This document shows, one piece after another, positions 38,301 through 46,578 of a stretch of 64,000 nucleotides of DNA. Below the pieces are notes generated by a model. That model had not been told where the DNA came from. It ran no database searches and saw only the letters and a program-made list of their open reading frames with translations. Source of the DNA: Burkholderia ambifaria AMMD (GTDB taxonomy: Bacteria; Pseudomonadota; Gammaproteobacteria; Burkholderiales; Burkholderiaceae); NCBI RefSeq assembly GCF_000203915.1, contig NC_008390.1, forward strand, positions 372,001-436,000, read 5' to 3'. Positions within the stretch are counted from its first letter, which is position 1, and each line of letters begins with the position of its first letter. The position numbers were made by a program, and so were the translations under genes.

Positions 38301-38488
38301 TGCAGGCCGCACGTCAGGGTGGACTTGCGGCGCTGGCCGCGCCGGCCGCGAATGCCGCGTCCGGGGCGCTGCAGGGAGCGTTACCCGGCGTCGCTGGAAT
38401 CTCGGGCAAGGGCGCCACGACGGTGGCGTCAGCCGCGGGCGGCATGAAGCTGCCGACCCCCGGGTTTGGCGGACCGCTGAAATCCTGA
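35315..38488 (+). CDS. vgrG: T6SS tip protein VgrG with C-terminal extension
   Basis: This 1,057-residue spike protein has the gp27-like region (1 to about 430, with YRPVNGYVHTARRLGADGG), the gp5 OB fold (about 433-510, RVQFVWDRLNPGNENASCWVRV), and a DUF2345 beta-helix (about 610-815, repeats such as KVEIQAQSDNVEVTAQKAVK). A small beta-sandwich follows (about 836-895). The last 130 residues (about 917-1045) are an Ala/Gly-rich hydrophobic tail with no enzyme motif. VgrG caps the Hcp tube and carries effectors. The neighbouring rhs gene, 50 bases downstream, suggests the tail docks the Rhs protein. Start ATG 35315. Confidence 0.95.
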   Translation: MNMQNTIAALRGGLLQQDRLLKLDTPLGANVLTVQRAAGRARIGRAYEFTLDVLSVDGDLELKKLIAQPVTLWIQQGDRSYRPVNGYVHTARRLGADGGLTTYQLTFADFTHFLKFRRDQRLWNDTTVDQIISDVLNQHPQAQGHFRFALSKPLPSRSYTRQHDTDWHFVHRLMESEGLYSTWQQADDGKSHTLVITDNLQAFASLSPETVRFYRGGAASEADAFTQWSGTRTLQSVTRTTRTFDYKNPSQPSNPKGTTLPTMGGQGELPDQLEVYEYTGAYTYLDQTRGDHLTKIRMEEWESRAKRFHGAGGVRAIDAGRRFVLSDHPEHDRDPADQREFAAIGVEWWIENNLPVASSSADFPYSLREALTQAQEGYGADPAFRVPHDDGSVGFYLVEVEAQRVSVPYRSPFEHEKPKMHLETAIVVGPQGEEVYTDELNRIRVQFVWDRLNPGNENASCWVRVVQSDTGGGYGGVHVPRIGEEVLIDYVGGDCDRPLAVGRVYNGANQPQWHSDGILSGYRSKEYSGGGYNQLVMDDATGQNRVQLMSSSANSLLHLGYIIDQNGNSRGSYLGSGFDLRSDAYGAVRASQGLYVTTHPKAPNSQPLDVKEAQQQLVTGESLVEAMSGVSEQHQAESLKDAQDTMRAFTDATQNNVSGSTSGGRTAGGGTGSANAFKEPVMLFGSPSGIGMSTQQSLHMVANDHVNVASGQSVHVAAGKSLIGSIGQKLSVFVQNAGMKLFAGKGKVEIQAQSDNVEVTAQKAVKVVSATDRIEIAADQGILLTSGGGYIRIQGGNIEIHTPGAVDVKGASHTFAGPASMGYPLPSPRPDQPGQLELIHKYVNGEAVKGGLFTVKDVNGAVLKKGALDNSGYTVVSGLPPGAVRVEFGKDPRESDQPANYFKQVKWPAEPVEPSPEAAQAAASGQLASQLQGMAPAATTAAMGLASGGSAGAVLGGLASSALPAAASALGGAGVVSALRTASSLSGAAKQVAGMVQAARQGGLAALAAPAANAASGALQGALPGVAGISGKGATTVASAAGGMKLPTPGFGGPLKS

Positions 38489-38538
38489 GAGGGCGGCTTG
38501 TCAGCCGTCTGAAAAAAACGAATTGAACGAAAAACGAC

Positions 38539-41500
38539 ATGGCACAACAACTTCCACCGGGCGCCGAGAAGGAACAGGCCGTTACCTGGCTCAGCGATGT
38601 TTCCCCCAAGGATGTCGCCGCGGGCGGCAACCGCTTCGATGCGTGGTTGCGACGGATCAGCGGCAACCACATCACGTTCGAGGACGTGAAGACCTTTGCT
38701 GGCGCGGTGCCGATCGTCGGCAACATCATGGCGATGGTCGACGCGCTCGGCGATATTGCCGAGATCGTCGAGAAGCGCGGCGGTCAGGTGCTCGACTACA
38801 TGAGCCTCGCGATCAACCTGCTCGGCATCATTCCGATTCCGCCGACGCTCGCGCCGTTCCGGATGTCGGCGCGCCCGCTGCTCGCGCTCGTCCGTCACGA
38901 ATTGCTGGCGACACGCAGCAATCTCGGCGCGGCGATCATCTCCGTGCTGGTCACGCATATCAACGCGACTTGCGCGACCGAGATCGAGGATTTTCTCAAC
39001 AAGCTGAAGGCCGGCCTCGTCGAGCTGCTCGACGGATGCGCATCGAAAGCCGAGGAGATCATGCTCGCGCTGGCGACGGGCATGGACAAGGCGCTGCACG
39101 GGCAGCTTTTCGACGCCAACGCCAATCTGAGGCGCCAGCAGCAGCTCGCCAAAAAGCTGGCGGACGCCCGGCCGTGGTACAGCCCCAGCCGCGTCGGCGA
39201 CGGCATCCAGTTCGCGTACGAAGGCACCAAGGCGCTCGGGAAGAAGGCCGTGAACAAGACGGCGGGCACCATGGCGACGCTCGCGCCCGACGCATGGCTC
39301 GAGCCGTTTCGCGGCACGGTGACGTTCCTGCGGACCGAGGCGCCGAAGATCGCGACGTCGATCCGTTCGCTCGCCGGCAGCGAAGAAGGCAAGATGATGT
39401 GGCTGGTCGTGCAGTTGATGGAGGCTGTCGCACGCGTCAAGGCACGCGCGAAGCTCCATGAGCAGAGTGCGGACGTCAAGGCGGCGGGGACGAGCCAGGC
39501 GAAGAAGACGCGCGGGCAGGAGGGGCTGGAGAAAACCAACGGGCAAGCCCCATCCGAAGGGCCGGGGAAGAGCGCGTGCAAGTCTTGTGGCGTCGGGGCA
39601 TCGCCCGCATCCATCGATTTCGCGTTCGGTGACGAAACGTTCTCGCATGTTGATTTCGACCTGCCCGGCGCGCTGCCGCTCGTGTGGGAGCGGACGTACC
39701 GTTCCCGGCTTTCCGCGTATGACGACGGCGAACTGGGTGCGCGGTGGATTACCCCCTATACGACGCGAATCGACATCAAGAACGGTCAGTGGATCTATCG
39801 CGATGCGGAAGGGCGCAGCATCGAGTATCCGGCGCTTGCAGCCGGCGCGGTGCACGACGATCTGTCGGAGAACCTGACGCTGTCGCGGCTCGACGATACG
39901 TGGGTGACGATCGCATACGGCCACGCCGTGCTGCATGTGTACGAGCGCCGCGGCGACGCGTTCCGGCTCGCGATGCAGAAAGACCGCGCCGGAAATACGA
40001 TCACGCTCGACTACGATGCGCTTGATCGCCTGGCGCGCCTGATCGACTCCAGTGGCAATGTGCTCGCGTTCGAGCACGACAAGCATGGCCGGATCCTGCA
40101 GATCGAGCACGTGCTCAAGGACGGTGCACGCCGTACGCTGGCGAGCTACGAGTACGACGCGGCAGGCGACCTCGTGCGCGCGGTCGATCGGCACGGCAAT
40201 GCGCGGACGTATCAATATCGCCGTCACCTTGTGACGCGGTACACCGACCGCACCGGCCGCGGGATGACGCTCGAATGGGATGGTGCGGATGCCGACGACA
40301 ACGCGAACGCGAAATGCATCCGTGAATATGCCGATGACGGCAGCCTCGAACTCCGGCTCGCGTGGAACCCGAATATCCGCCTGACCTATGTGACCGACGC
40401 GCTCGGTCAGATGACGCGCTACTACTTCAATATTCATGGTTACGTGTACCGGATCGTGTACCCGGACGGCAACCAGGAGTGGTTCCGGCGCGATGCGCAT
40501 CACAACCTCGTGCTGCATATCCGCCAGGATGGCAGCATCGAGCGGCGGGAATACGACGCGCGCGGCAATCTGGTCCTGCACGAGCGTGCGGACGGCAGCG
40601 TCGTCGCGATGGCATACGACGACAAGGATCAGATGATCCGGCTCGTCGATCCGAACGGACACGTGTGGCAGCGCAAGTACGACGATGCGGGCAACCTCGT
40701 CGAGGAAATCGATCCGCTCGAGCACTCGACGAAGTACAAGTACAGCGACAAGGGATTGCCGACGCAGATCACCGATGCGAAGGGCGGCTCGAAGGTACTC
40801 GAGTACAACGAGGCGGGCCAGGTCACCCGCTATACCGACTGCTCCGGAAAGAAGACGGAGTGGCGGTACGACGATATTGGCCGCGTGATCGAGACCAAGG
40901 ACGCATCCGGTGGCGTGGTTGCGTACGGTTATGGCGCGAATGGCCAATTGACGGAAATCCGTTCGCCGGCCGGTGTCGAACACGTGCAGTACGACGCCGA
41001 AGGGCGAATGCTCACGCATACGGATCAACTCAATCGATCGACGCGATATGGCTACGATGCGGTTGGCCGCATTGCGAGCCGCGCGGATGCGCTCGGGCAG
41101 ACGATTGCGTATCGCTACGATCGTCTCGGCCGGTTGAGTGCGCTGACCGATGCCAACTTCGCGACGTACCAGTTCCACTATGATCCGGCCGGGCGGCTGA
41201 TCGAGGAAGTTGCGTTCGACGGCAAGTCGACGCGCTATCAATACGATCCGGACAGCGGCCGCCTTGTTTCGGTCGATGAGGCGGGTTGCGTGACGTCGAT
41301 CGATGTCGACGCAAACGGCCGTCTGCTGAAGCGGGTCGCGGGGGAGAGCGAGGAGCGGTTTGCCTACGACCCGAGCGGCCGGCTGATTGACGCCGCGAAT
41401 CGATACAGCCGCGTGCAGTTCTTCTTCGATCCGATCGGCAATCTGGTGCGCGAGCATCACGCGTACGATCTGTTCGGCGAACGACGCAGCTACGTGTGGC

Positions 41501-43101
41501 ATCACGAATACGACGAACTCGGCAACCGGCGACGGACCGTGCGGCCGGATGGGCATGCCGTCGACTGGCTGATGTACGGTTCCGGCCATGTGCACGGGAT
41601 GCTGCTCGATGGCGAGGAACGTGTGCAGTTCGAGCGCGATGATCTTCATCGCGAGACGGTGCGCGTGCTGTCGAGCAAGATCGGTCAGCGCACGCACTAC
41701 GATCCGGCAGGGCGCGTGCTGCAGCAGACGATTCAACGGTCGACGTCGCCCGCGCCGCTTGCCGAGCGGCGGTATCGCTATGACGCGGCGGGGCAGTTGT
41801 CGCGCATCGAGGATAGCCGCAAAGGTGGGATCGACTATCGATACGATCCGGTCGGACGGTTGATCGAGGCGATCAGTCCGGTCGCGAAGGAACGGTTCGC
41901 GTTCGATCCGGCGAGCAACATCATCGATCCGGTGCGGACCACGGAGACGCCGGCCTCTCGTCCGAGCCCGGTGCGGCCGGAAAGCACGTTGCCGGTCGAG
42001 GTGCCCAAGGTGCTGGGCAACCTGCTGAAGGCCTATGCGGGGATGCACTTCGAGTACGACGCGCGCGGGAATCTGGTGCGCAAGCGTACGCCGGCGGGTG
42101 AGCAGGAATACGAGTGGGACGAGTTCAATCGCTTGCTGTCTGCGCGGGTTGCGGAGACGTCGCGGCAGAGTCAGGCGCGGTATTTCTATGACGCGTTCGG
42201 TCGGCGCATTGCGAAGGAAGTGAACGGCGAGCGGACGGTGTTCGGGTGGGATGGGGACACGCTCGCGTACGAGAGCGATGGCGGGCGGGGCACGCACTAT
42301 ATCTACGAGCCGGGGACGTTCGTGCCGCTGGCGCAGTATGTGGCGCAGCCGGTCGACGGGATCGCGACGCCGGAGTGGAAGAGTACCGATCGGTATGTGC
42401 CCGAGGAGGATCCGCTGCAGAAGGTGCCGGAGCGGCGAGGCGGCGCGGTGCTGTTCTATTATCACTGTGACCAGATCGGCACGCCGCAGCTGCTGACTGA
42501 TGGCGATGGTGACGTGGTGTGGGAGGCTTCGTACAAGGCTTGGGGGGAAGCGCGCGAGGTTATTGCGCGGGCGTCGAAGGCGGCGGGGATCGTGGTGAAG
42601 AACCCGCTGCGGTTTCAGGGGCAGCAGGTTGATGATGAGACGGGGCTCTCGTATAACCGGCACCGGTACTATGATCCGAGTACCGGCCGGTTTGTCAGCA
42701 ACGATCCGATAGGGCTCCAAGGGGGGATCAACCTTTTCCAATATGCGGAAAATCCTGTCGTGTGGACGGATCCGCTTGGTCTCGCATCGAAGCTTTTGTG
42801 CCCTCTTTGCTGTGACGGATCACACGGGCGATCCAACAAGCAGGAAAGACTGAAGGCCCTAGCCGACGATCCGTTGCAACCAAGTTGGGTAAGAGGGTGG
42901 GTGCGAAATGAATTGAGGCACATCGCTACCGGCAATCGTACGTCGGTTCGGCTACCTGGCAATTCACGGAACTCCCGGACGCCTGGTAAGGAGCTTGCTC
43001 ACGGGCGGGAGACTGAAGCAAAGAATGGTTACTGCTACAGACATTCTGAGTTGCAAGACGCCGACCTACATAAGACTCAGCATCAAATCGGAGGTTACTA
43101 A
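38539..43101 (+). CDS. Rhs polymorphic toxin with C-terminal nuclease-like tip
   Basis: This 1,520-residue T6SS effector has hydrophobic helices at about 52-75 and 87-106, and a DUF6531 start at about 354 (IDFAFGDETFSHVDFDLPGA). Then comes a long set of YD/RHS repeats forming the cocoon, and the core end PLRFQGQQVDDETGLSYNRH ... DPIGLQGGINLFQY ... DPLGL finishing at residue 1415. I see no PAAR domain. The tip (1416-1520) has KELAHGRETEA and YRHSELQDADLHKTQHQ, a His/Asp-rich layout like polymorphic toxin type 8 (predicted RNase) tips. The DUF2750 immunity gene starts on its stop codon. GC falls in the tip, as is usual for swapped cassettes. Confidence 0.92.
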   Translation: MAQQLPPGAEKEQAVTWLSDVSPKDVAAGGNRFDAWLRRISGNHITFEDVKTFAGAVPIVGNIMAMVDALGDIAEIVEKRGGQVLDYMSLAINLLGIIPIPPTLAPFRMSARPLLALVRHELLATRSNLGAAIISVLVTHINATCATEIEDFLNKLKAGLVELLDGCASKAEEIMLALATGMDKALHGQLFDANANLRRQQQLAKKLADARPWYSPSRVGDGIQFAYEGTKALGKKAVNKTAGTMATLAPDAWLEPFRGTVTFLRTEAPKIATSIRSLAGSEEGKMMWLVVQLMEAVARVKARAKLHEQSADVKAAGTSQAKKTRGQEGLEKTNGQAPSEGPGKSACKSCGVGASPASIDFAFGDETFSHVDFDLPGALPLVWERTYRSRLSAYDDGELGARWITPYTTRIDIKNGQWIYRDAEGRSIEYPALAAGAVHDDLSENLTLSRLDDTWVTIAYGHAVLHVYERRGDAFRLAMQKDRAGNTITLDYDALDRLARLIDSSGNVLAFEHDKHGRILQIEHVLKDGARRTLASYEYDAAGDLVRAVDRHGNARTYQYRRHLVTRYTDRTGRGMTLEWDGADADDNANAKCIREYADDGSLELRLAWNPNIRLTYVTDALGQMTRYYFNIHGYVYRIVYPDGNQEWFRRDAHHNLVLHIRQDGSIERREYDARGNLVLHERADGSVVAMAYDDKDQMIRLVDPNGHVWQRKYDDAGNLVEEIDPLEHSTKYKYSDKGLPTQITDAKGGSKVLEYNEAGQVTRYTDCSGKKTEWRYDDIGRVIETKDASGGVVAYGYGANGQLTEIRSPAGVEHVQYDAEGRMLTHTDQLNRSTRYGYDAVGRIASRADALGQTIAYRYDRLGRLSALTDANFATYQFHYDPAGRLIEEVAFDGKSTRYQYDPDSGRLVSVDEAGCVTSIDVDANGRLLKRVAGESEERFAYDPSGRLIDAANRYSRVQFFFDPIGNLVREHHAYDLFGERRSYVWHHEYDELGNRRRTVRPDGHAVDWLMYGSGHVHGMLLDGEERVQFERDDLHRETVRVLSSKIGQRTHYDPAGRVLQQTIQRSTSPAPLAERRYRYDAAGQLSRIEDSRKGGIDYRYDPVGRLIEAISPVAKERFAFDPASNIIDPVRTTETPASRPSPVRPESTLPVEVPKVLGNLLKAYAGMHFEYDARGNLVRKRTPAGEQEYEWDEFNRLLSARVAETSRQSQARYFYDAFGRRIAKEVNGERTVFGWDGDTLAYESDGGRGTHYIYEPGTFVPLAQYVAQPVDGIATPEWKSTDRYVPEEDPLQKVPERRGGAVLFYYHCDQIGTPQLLTDGDGDVVWEASYKAWGEAREVIARASKAAGIVVKNPLRFQGQQVDDETGLSYNRHRYYDPSTGRFVSNDPIGLQGGINLFQYAENPVVWTDPLGLASKLLCPLCCDGSHGRSNKQERLKALADDPLQPSWVRGWVRNELRHIATGNRTSVRLPGNSRNSRTPGKELAHGRETEAKNGYCYRHSELQDADLHKTQHQIGGY

Positions 43102-43484
43102 TGACAGCACATCTAAAGAAGATAGAGAACGTGCTGCGACTCGATGCGCAATCCCGATGCGAATATTTCATTCGCAAGGTCGCCGATTTTGAAGTTGTCT
43201 GGAGCCTCTTTGATCAGGGGTGGGCCACTGCTCGCACGGGGGCGACGACAGTGGTGCCTTTCTGGCCTGAGGAGGAGTTCGCAAAGTTGTGCGCGACTGA
43301 TGAATGGCAAGGATTTCGTCCAAAGGCGATTGCTCTAGACGATTTTCTAGAGCGATGGCTGCCAGGGATGGCGCATGATCAGCGAATTTGTGCTGTCTTT
43401 GCGGCACCGAGTGATCGCGGGACACTCATGGCGCCGATGGATCTCGAAAGATTGATCAGATTGGAACTGGAGCAATACGAGTAA
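43101..43484 (+). CDS. DUF2750 family immunity protein (cognate to Rhs tip)
   Basis: This 127-residue protein has the DUF2750 pattern: CEYFIRKVADFEVVWSLFDQ, VVPFWPEEEFAKLC, EWQGFRPKAIALDDFLERWL. The ATG overlaps the rhs stop by one base (TAATG), the usual arrangement of a toxin and its antidote. By position it should neutralise the 105-residue tip of the Rhs protein. Lower GC than the Rhs core fits joint transfer with the tip. Confidence 0.8.
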   Translation: MTAHLKKIENVLRLDAQSRCEYFIRKVADFEVVWSLFDQGWATARTGATTVVPFWPEEEFAKLCATDEWQGFRPKAIALDDFLERWLPGMAHDQRICAVFAAPSDRGTLMAPMDLERLIRLELEQYE

Positions 43485-43559
43485 TACGGCGAAGGAATGC
43501 ATCCTTATGAGACGAAGTTGCACGAAACCGCCTCGGTAGTACGTCCGGACTTGAGACGG

Positions 43560-43820
43560 TCCGTCGCCAAGGATCCGGGGCTCGGTCGCCGTATTGCGAA
43601 GGAGGCGAACGGCGAGCGGACGATGTTCGGGGGCGGGATGGTGACACCTTGGCGTACGAAAGCGATGGTGAGCATGGGATGCACTATATCTGCGAGCCGG
43701 GGACGTTGGTACCGCTGGCGTAGATGTGGCAGAACCTGTCGAGGGGGGCACCGCGCCGGAGTGGATGAGTACCGACCGCTATGTGCGAGAGGACGATCCG
43801 CTGCAAAAAATGCGAATTAG
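43560..43820 (+). pseudogene. Rhs core fragment A (frameshifted)
   Basis: This stretch aligns by eye with 42187-42430 of the intact rhs gene (region coding GRRIAKEVNGERTVFGWDGD to DRYVPEEDPLQK). It has several frameshifts and a stop, so it is dead. It shows that a second rhs 3' end once stood here. Confidence 0.8.
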
Positions 43821-43956
43821 GGGGCAGTGGGCGAAAACCATATAAGTGAGTACCGGAAGTTATAGGGATGGCCCAGCATTCCCATGCACCCCACTGACAC
43901 GCCGACTTCGAGCTATAAGAATTCTGCGGCCTCTCAACAGTATCGAGATCGCTTGA

Positions 43957-44115
43957 CGAACTAGGAGTGCGTCCGGCAACTATCGGCAGGCGATGGCCAC
44001 CGAAATTCTCGACCCTCGACGTGTTGTTCGCTCCGTCGGAGATCCAATCAAGTACAACGAAGCGATGCAAGAAGTGCTTGCATATGCAAAGTGCCGAGGT
44101 ACGTTGAAAAAGTGA
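43957..44115 (+). pseudogene. Orphan toxin C-terminal tip remnant
   Basis: An open frame of 52 codons without a good start (first ATG 43993) encodes SGNYRQAMATEILDPRRV followed by VRSVGDPIKYNEAMQEVLAY and AKCRGTLKK. It ends 9 bases before the next immunity-like gene. The sequence has the look of a toxin C-terminus cut from its Rhs core. No family is recognised. Confidence 0.5.
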
Positions 44116-44124
44116 GGCGATGCA

Positions 44125-44580
44125 ATGGCGGAGAATTTTTCTTTTGACCGATGGCGTGACTGTTTACATGCCTGTGCGGATTTCGCAAGCGAAGAAAAAT
44201 GCGATGAATTCTTAGGGCTATTGAAAGCAGCTGAGGAGAACATGAGCTATGAAGTTGTAGTGGAACTTCTTAGAACGTTCTCGGATGCAGACGATTTTGG
44301 AATTCAAGATCGAACTCGAAATGTCGTGGAGGCGACCGATCGCCACATATTTTACCCCGCATTGATTCGTGAAATTGGTGGAATAATTGATCGAGCTCCT
44401 CAAAAACAATGGGCAGTTACGATTGTGGGGATTGAATTTGAATACGGAGATTTTGATTCTTTGATGAGAAATGTGCTGCAGTCGAGCGGCGAAGAGAGGG
44501 CTGGATTTATTTCGTTTCTGAAATCTAGCGAATTCATGAGCGAGTATCCGAAAGTCTCGAAGTACTTGATTGGTTTGTAG
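44125..44580 (+). CDS. Immunity-like protein (Imm30-like helical repeat)
   Basis: This 151-residue, acidic protein is AT-rich in codon use. It looks all-helical: EVVVELLRTFSDADDFGIQD, then YPALIREIGGIIDRAPQKQW, then a run of short helices. The layout resembles Imm30-type immunity proteins (paired helices with an A-P-x-x-W-A step), but that assignment is by eye. It follows a toxin-tip remnant by 9 bases and is probably its antidote, retained after the toxin decayed. Confidence 0.6.
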   Translation: MAENFSFDRWRDCLHACADFASEEKCDEFLGLLKAAEENMSYEVVVELLRTFSDADDFGIQDRTRNVVEATDRHIFYPALIREIGGIIDRAPQKQWAVTIVGIEFEYGDFDSLMRNVLQSSGEERAGFISFLKSSEFMSEYPKVSKYLIGL

Positions 44581-44596
44581 GGCATTTGGTCGACAT

Positions 44597-44918
44597 GGTT
44601 GATGTACGGTTTCGGGCATGTGCACGGGATGCTGCTTGATGGCGAGGACGGTTGATCGGGGCGATCAGTCCGGTCGCGAAGCAACGGTTCGCGTTCGATC
44701 CTGCGAGCAACATCATCGATCCGGTGCAGACTAGGGAGACGCCGGCCTCTCGTCCGAGCCCGGTGCGGCCGGAAAGGACGTTGCCGGTTGCGGTGCCGGA
44801 GCGCCTGCGCATGGCGATTCTTGGACATGGGGCTGGACGCATATCAATGATTGAGGCAGAAATGTTGCAAACAGGTACCCGTACAAGTGTGCATGTTTCG
44901 CGGGAGCGATGTCGATGA
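44597..44918 (+). pseudogene. Rhs core fragment B with short toxin tip
   Basis: 44597-44645 matches the LMYGSGHVHGMLLDGE part of rhs (about 41570). After an internal deletion, 44652-44806 matches IEAISPVAKERFAFDPASNI to VRPESTLPVE (about 41863-42000). The frame then continues into an unrelated 30-residue tail (GAGRISMIEAEMLQTGTRTS) that ends overlapping the next gene. It is a deleted rhs 3' end with the last part of a tip. Confidence 0.75.
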
Positions 44919-45289
44919 CGAGCGGAATCGAACGCATCACGAGGATGTTGGCGAACATGTCCGCCAACGAATGGAAGGGCGCCCTAGATTCCGTTCTGAT
45001 CTCTGCGGATGTGGTTGAAATTCCTGGCTATCCTCGCGTTGAGCGAGCGTCTTTTGTCCTTGCTCAGGCGAAGTCGCGCCAGACCAATACTGCGAGTCTC
45101 AAATTGAAAACGTTTGGACTTGCTAGTTTGATAACGGAGCTGGAGGCGTTGCCGCCCGATACACCATTGCAGAATTATGGGATTAAGAACGGGGTATATA
45201 CGGGTTCTTGCTTTGTACTGGACGGAAAGCTAGTCGGGTGTGAGTTTGTGGAGCGGGGCACCTCAAAGATCGTTCCATTTGCAGGATAG
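44909..45289 (+). CDS. Immunity-like protein, unassigned family
   Basis: This 126-residue protein begins MSMTSGIERITRMLANMSAN. An alpha/beta tail follows, ending LVGCEFVERGTSKIVPFAG. The start overlaps the end of the preceding Rhs tip, and GGGAG lies just upstream. Size, position and low GC fit an immunity protein; I do not recognise the fold. ATG 44915 is an alternative start. The gap to 45422 holds nothing I can name. Confidence 0.55.
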   Translation: MSMTSGIERITRMLANMSANEWKGALDSVLISADVVEIPGYPRVERASFVLAQAKSRQTNTASLKLKTFGLASLITELEALPPDTPLQNYGIKNGVYTGSCFVLDGKLVGCEFVERGTSKIVPFAG

Positions 45290-45422
45290 CGATCAGTTCG
45301 TGCGGTCGATTAGAGCATGTCTGCAACATGGGTCGCCGAACTCAACTAAGAAGAATAGGTCAGCGGAGGGGCGGACCTATCCGTCATTTTGTGGGCGGGG
45401 CATATCATGAGAGGTAAAGGTC

Positions 45423-45950
45423 ATGGATATGCCGATGAAGAAGAAAAGACAAACTGTAGCGCGTCAGGCAGCGGCCCGAGGGCCGCCGCCCGAACTGCCC
45501 AAGGAACTACTTGACCAACTGGTCAAGGGGCCGATGACGCCGGCCGAGGTAGAGGATCTGATGCTGGCATTCAACAAGACGATCATTGAGCGCGCGATGG
45601 GCGCCAAGATGAATCTGCGTCTGGGCTACCCTCCGGGCCAACCCAAGCCGCCCGGGCAAGCCAACGAGCGCAATGGAGCCAGTGGCAAGACGGTCATCAC
45701 CGATCGCGCCTGCTCCGGGTCGACGTGCCTCGTGACCGCGACGGCAGCTTCGAGCAGATCCTGATCCCCAAGCAAGAGCGCCGTTTCACCGGCTTCGACG
45801 AACGCATCATCGCGATGTACGCCCGCGGCATGAGCGTGCGCGAGATTCAGGGATTTCTGGCCGAGCACTATGGCACCGAGGTGTCGCCCGACTTCATCAG
45901 TTCGGTCACCGGCGAGGTGATGGTCGAGGCATTGAGCTGGCAGAACGCGG
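45423..45950 (+). mobile_element. IS256-family (Mutator) transposase, 5' fragment with frameshift
   Basis: The N-terminal part of an IS256-type transposase is clear: LPKELLDQLVKGPMTPAEVE and NERNGASGKTVITD in one frame, then VPRDRDGSFEQILIPKQERR, RFTGFDERIIAMYARGMSV and REIQGFLAEHYGTEVSPDF in another. A frameshift near 45700 breaks it. The remaining C-terminal 60% with the DDE residues is missing: the sequence passes directly into an Rhs fragment. No inverted repeats were identified. It is inactive. Confidence 0.85.
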
Positions 45951-46108
45951 GAGCAAGCGAGGAACGGTTGGTCTACGATCGGAGCGGCAGGCTGATCGAC
46001 GCGGTGAATCGATACAGCCGCGTGCAGTTCTTCTTCGATCCGGTCGGCAATCTGGTGCGCGAATATATGGATGATCATTACTGCTGCAACTATCAAAACA
46101 GGAAATGA
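45951..46108 (+). pseudogene. Rhs core fragment C fused to the transposase remnant
   Basis: The frame running out of the transposase reads ERLVYDRSGRLIDAVNRYSR and VQFFFDPVGNLVREY, matching the intact rhs gene at about 41347-41455. It ends with the 13-residue stub MDDHYCCNYQNRK, whose stop overlaps the next ATG (ATGA). The junction at 45950 joins transposase to Rhs in frame. Confidence 0.8.
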
Positions 46109-46500
46109 ATACGACAACGAAAGTGATGAATCCCCAGGCGATCACTTCAATTTATGGAGAATTTCCTTCTCTTATCGGAGCAGAGCTAACCGAGGTTCGT
46201 GTCGCTCGAGACGAGCCAAGGATATCGGTTAGGTTTGCAACGGAACGAAGACCGATAAAGCACCCTGCGCGGTGGCCGCAAAATTACGATGAGATTTATA
46301 TCGGAATTTCGTTTGTTGGGGTGTGCGATTTTTCGTTTTTCCAATGGGGGCAAAAAAATATCGTGGAAGAGGTTGATTTAAAGGATATTGATGATCGGGT
46401 GTCCGTTCGGTTTTCTTGCAAGAACCAAGTTGCGTTGAAATTCTCATGCGATTGGATTCGTATTGAGGGCGTTGCCTGGGGGTATGTCGGGAGCCATTAA
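46105..46500 (+). CDS. Immunity protein, Imm50-like
   Basis: This 131-residue protein has a beta-rich pattern of hydrophobic and charged residues: IYGEFPSLIGAELTEVRVAR, then HPARWPQNYDEIYIGISFVG and VRFSCKNQVALKFSCDWIRI. The short beta sheet with a W/P step resembles Imm50 immunity proteins, by eye. The start overlaps a degraded Rhs tip by 4 bases. Codon use is AT-rich. Confidence 0.6.
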   Translation: MNTTTKVMNPQAITSIYGEFPSLIGAELTEVRVARDEPRISVRFATERRPIKHPARWPQNYDEIYIGISFVGVCDFSFFQWGQKNIVEEVDLKDIDDRVSVRFSCKNQVALKFSCDWIRIEGVAWGYVGSH

Positions 46501-46578
46501 TTGATAAATCAATCGATTTCGGTCACATATTTGAGGTGGCTCAAGTGTTGATTTGGCGAATGATATGGGGTGGCGAAT

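Noticed and set aside
38314..42741. A 1,475-codon open frame on the minus strand across the rhs gene
   Set aside because: It is a shadow of the GC-rich rhs coding frame: the translation is low-complexity, rich in Arg/His/Val with no domains, while the plus strand encodes clear RHS repeats.
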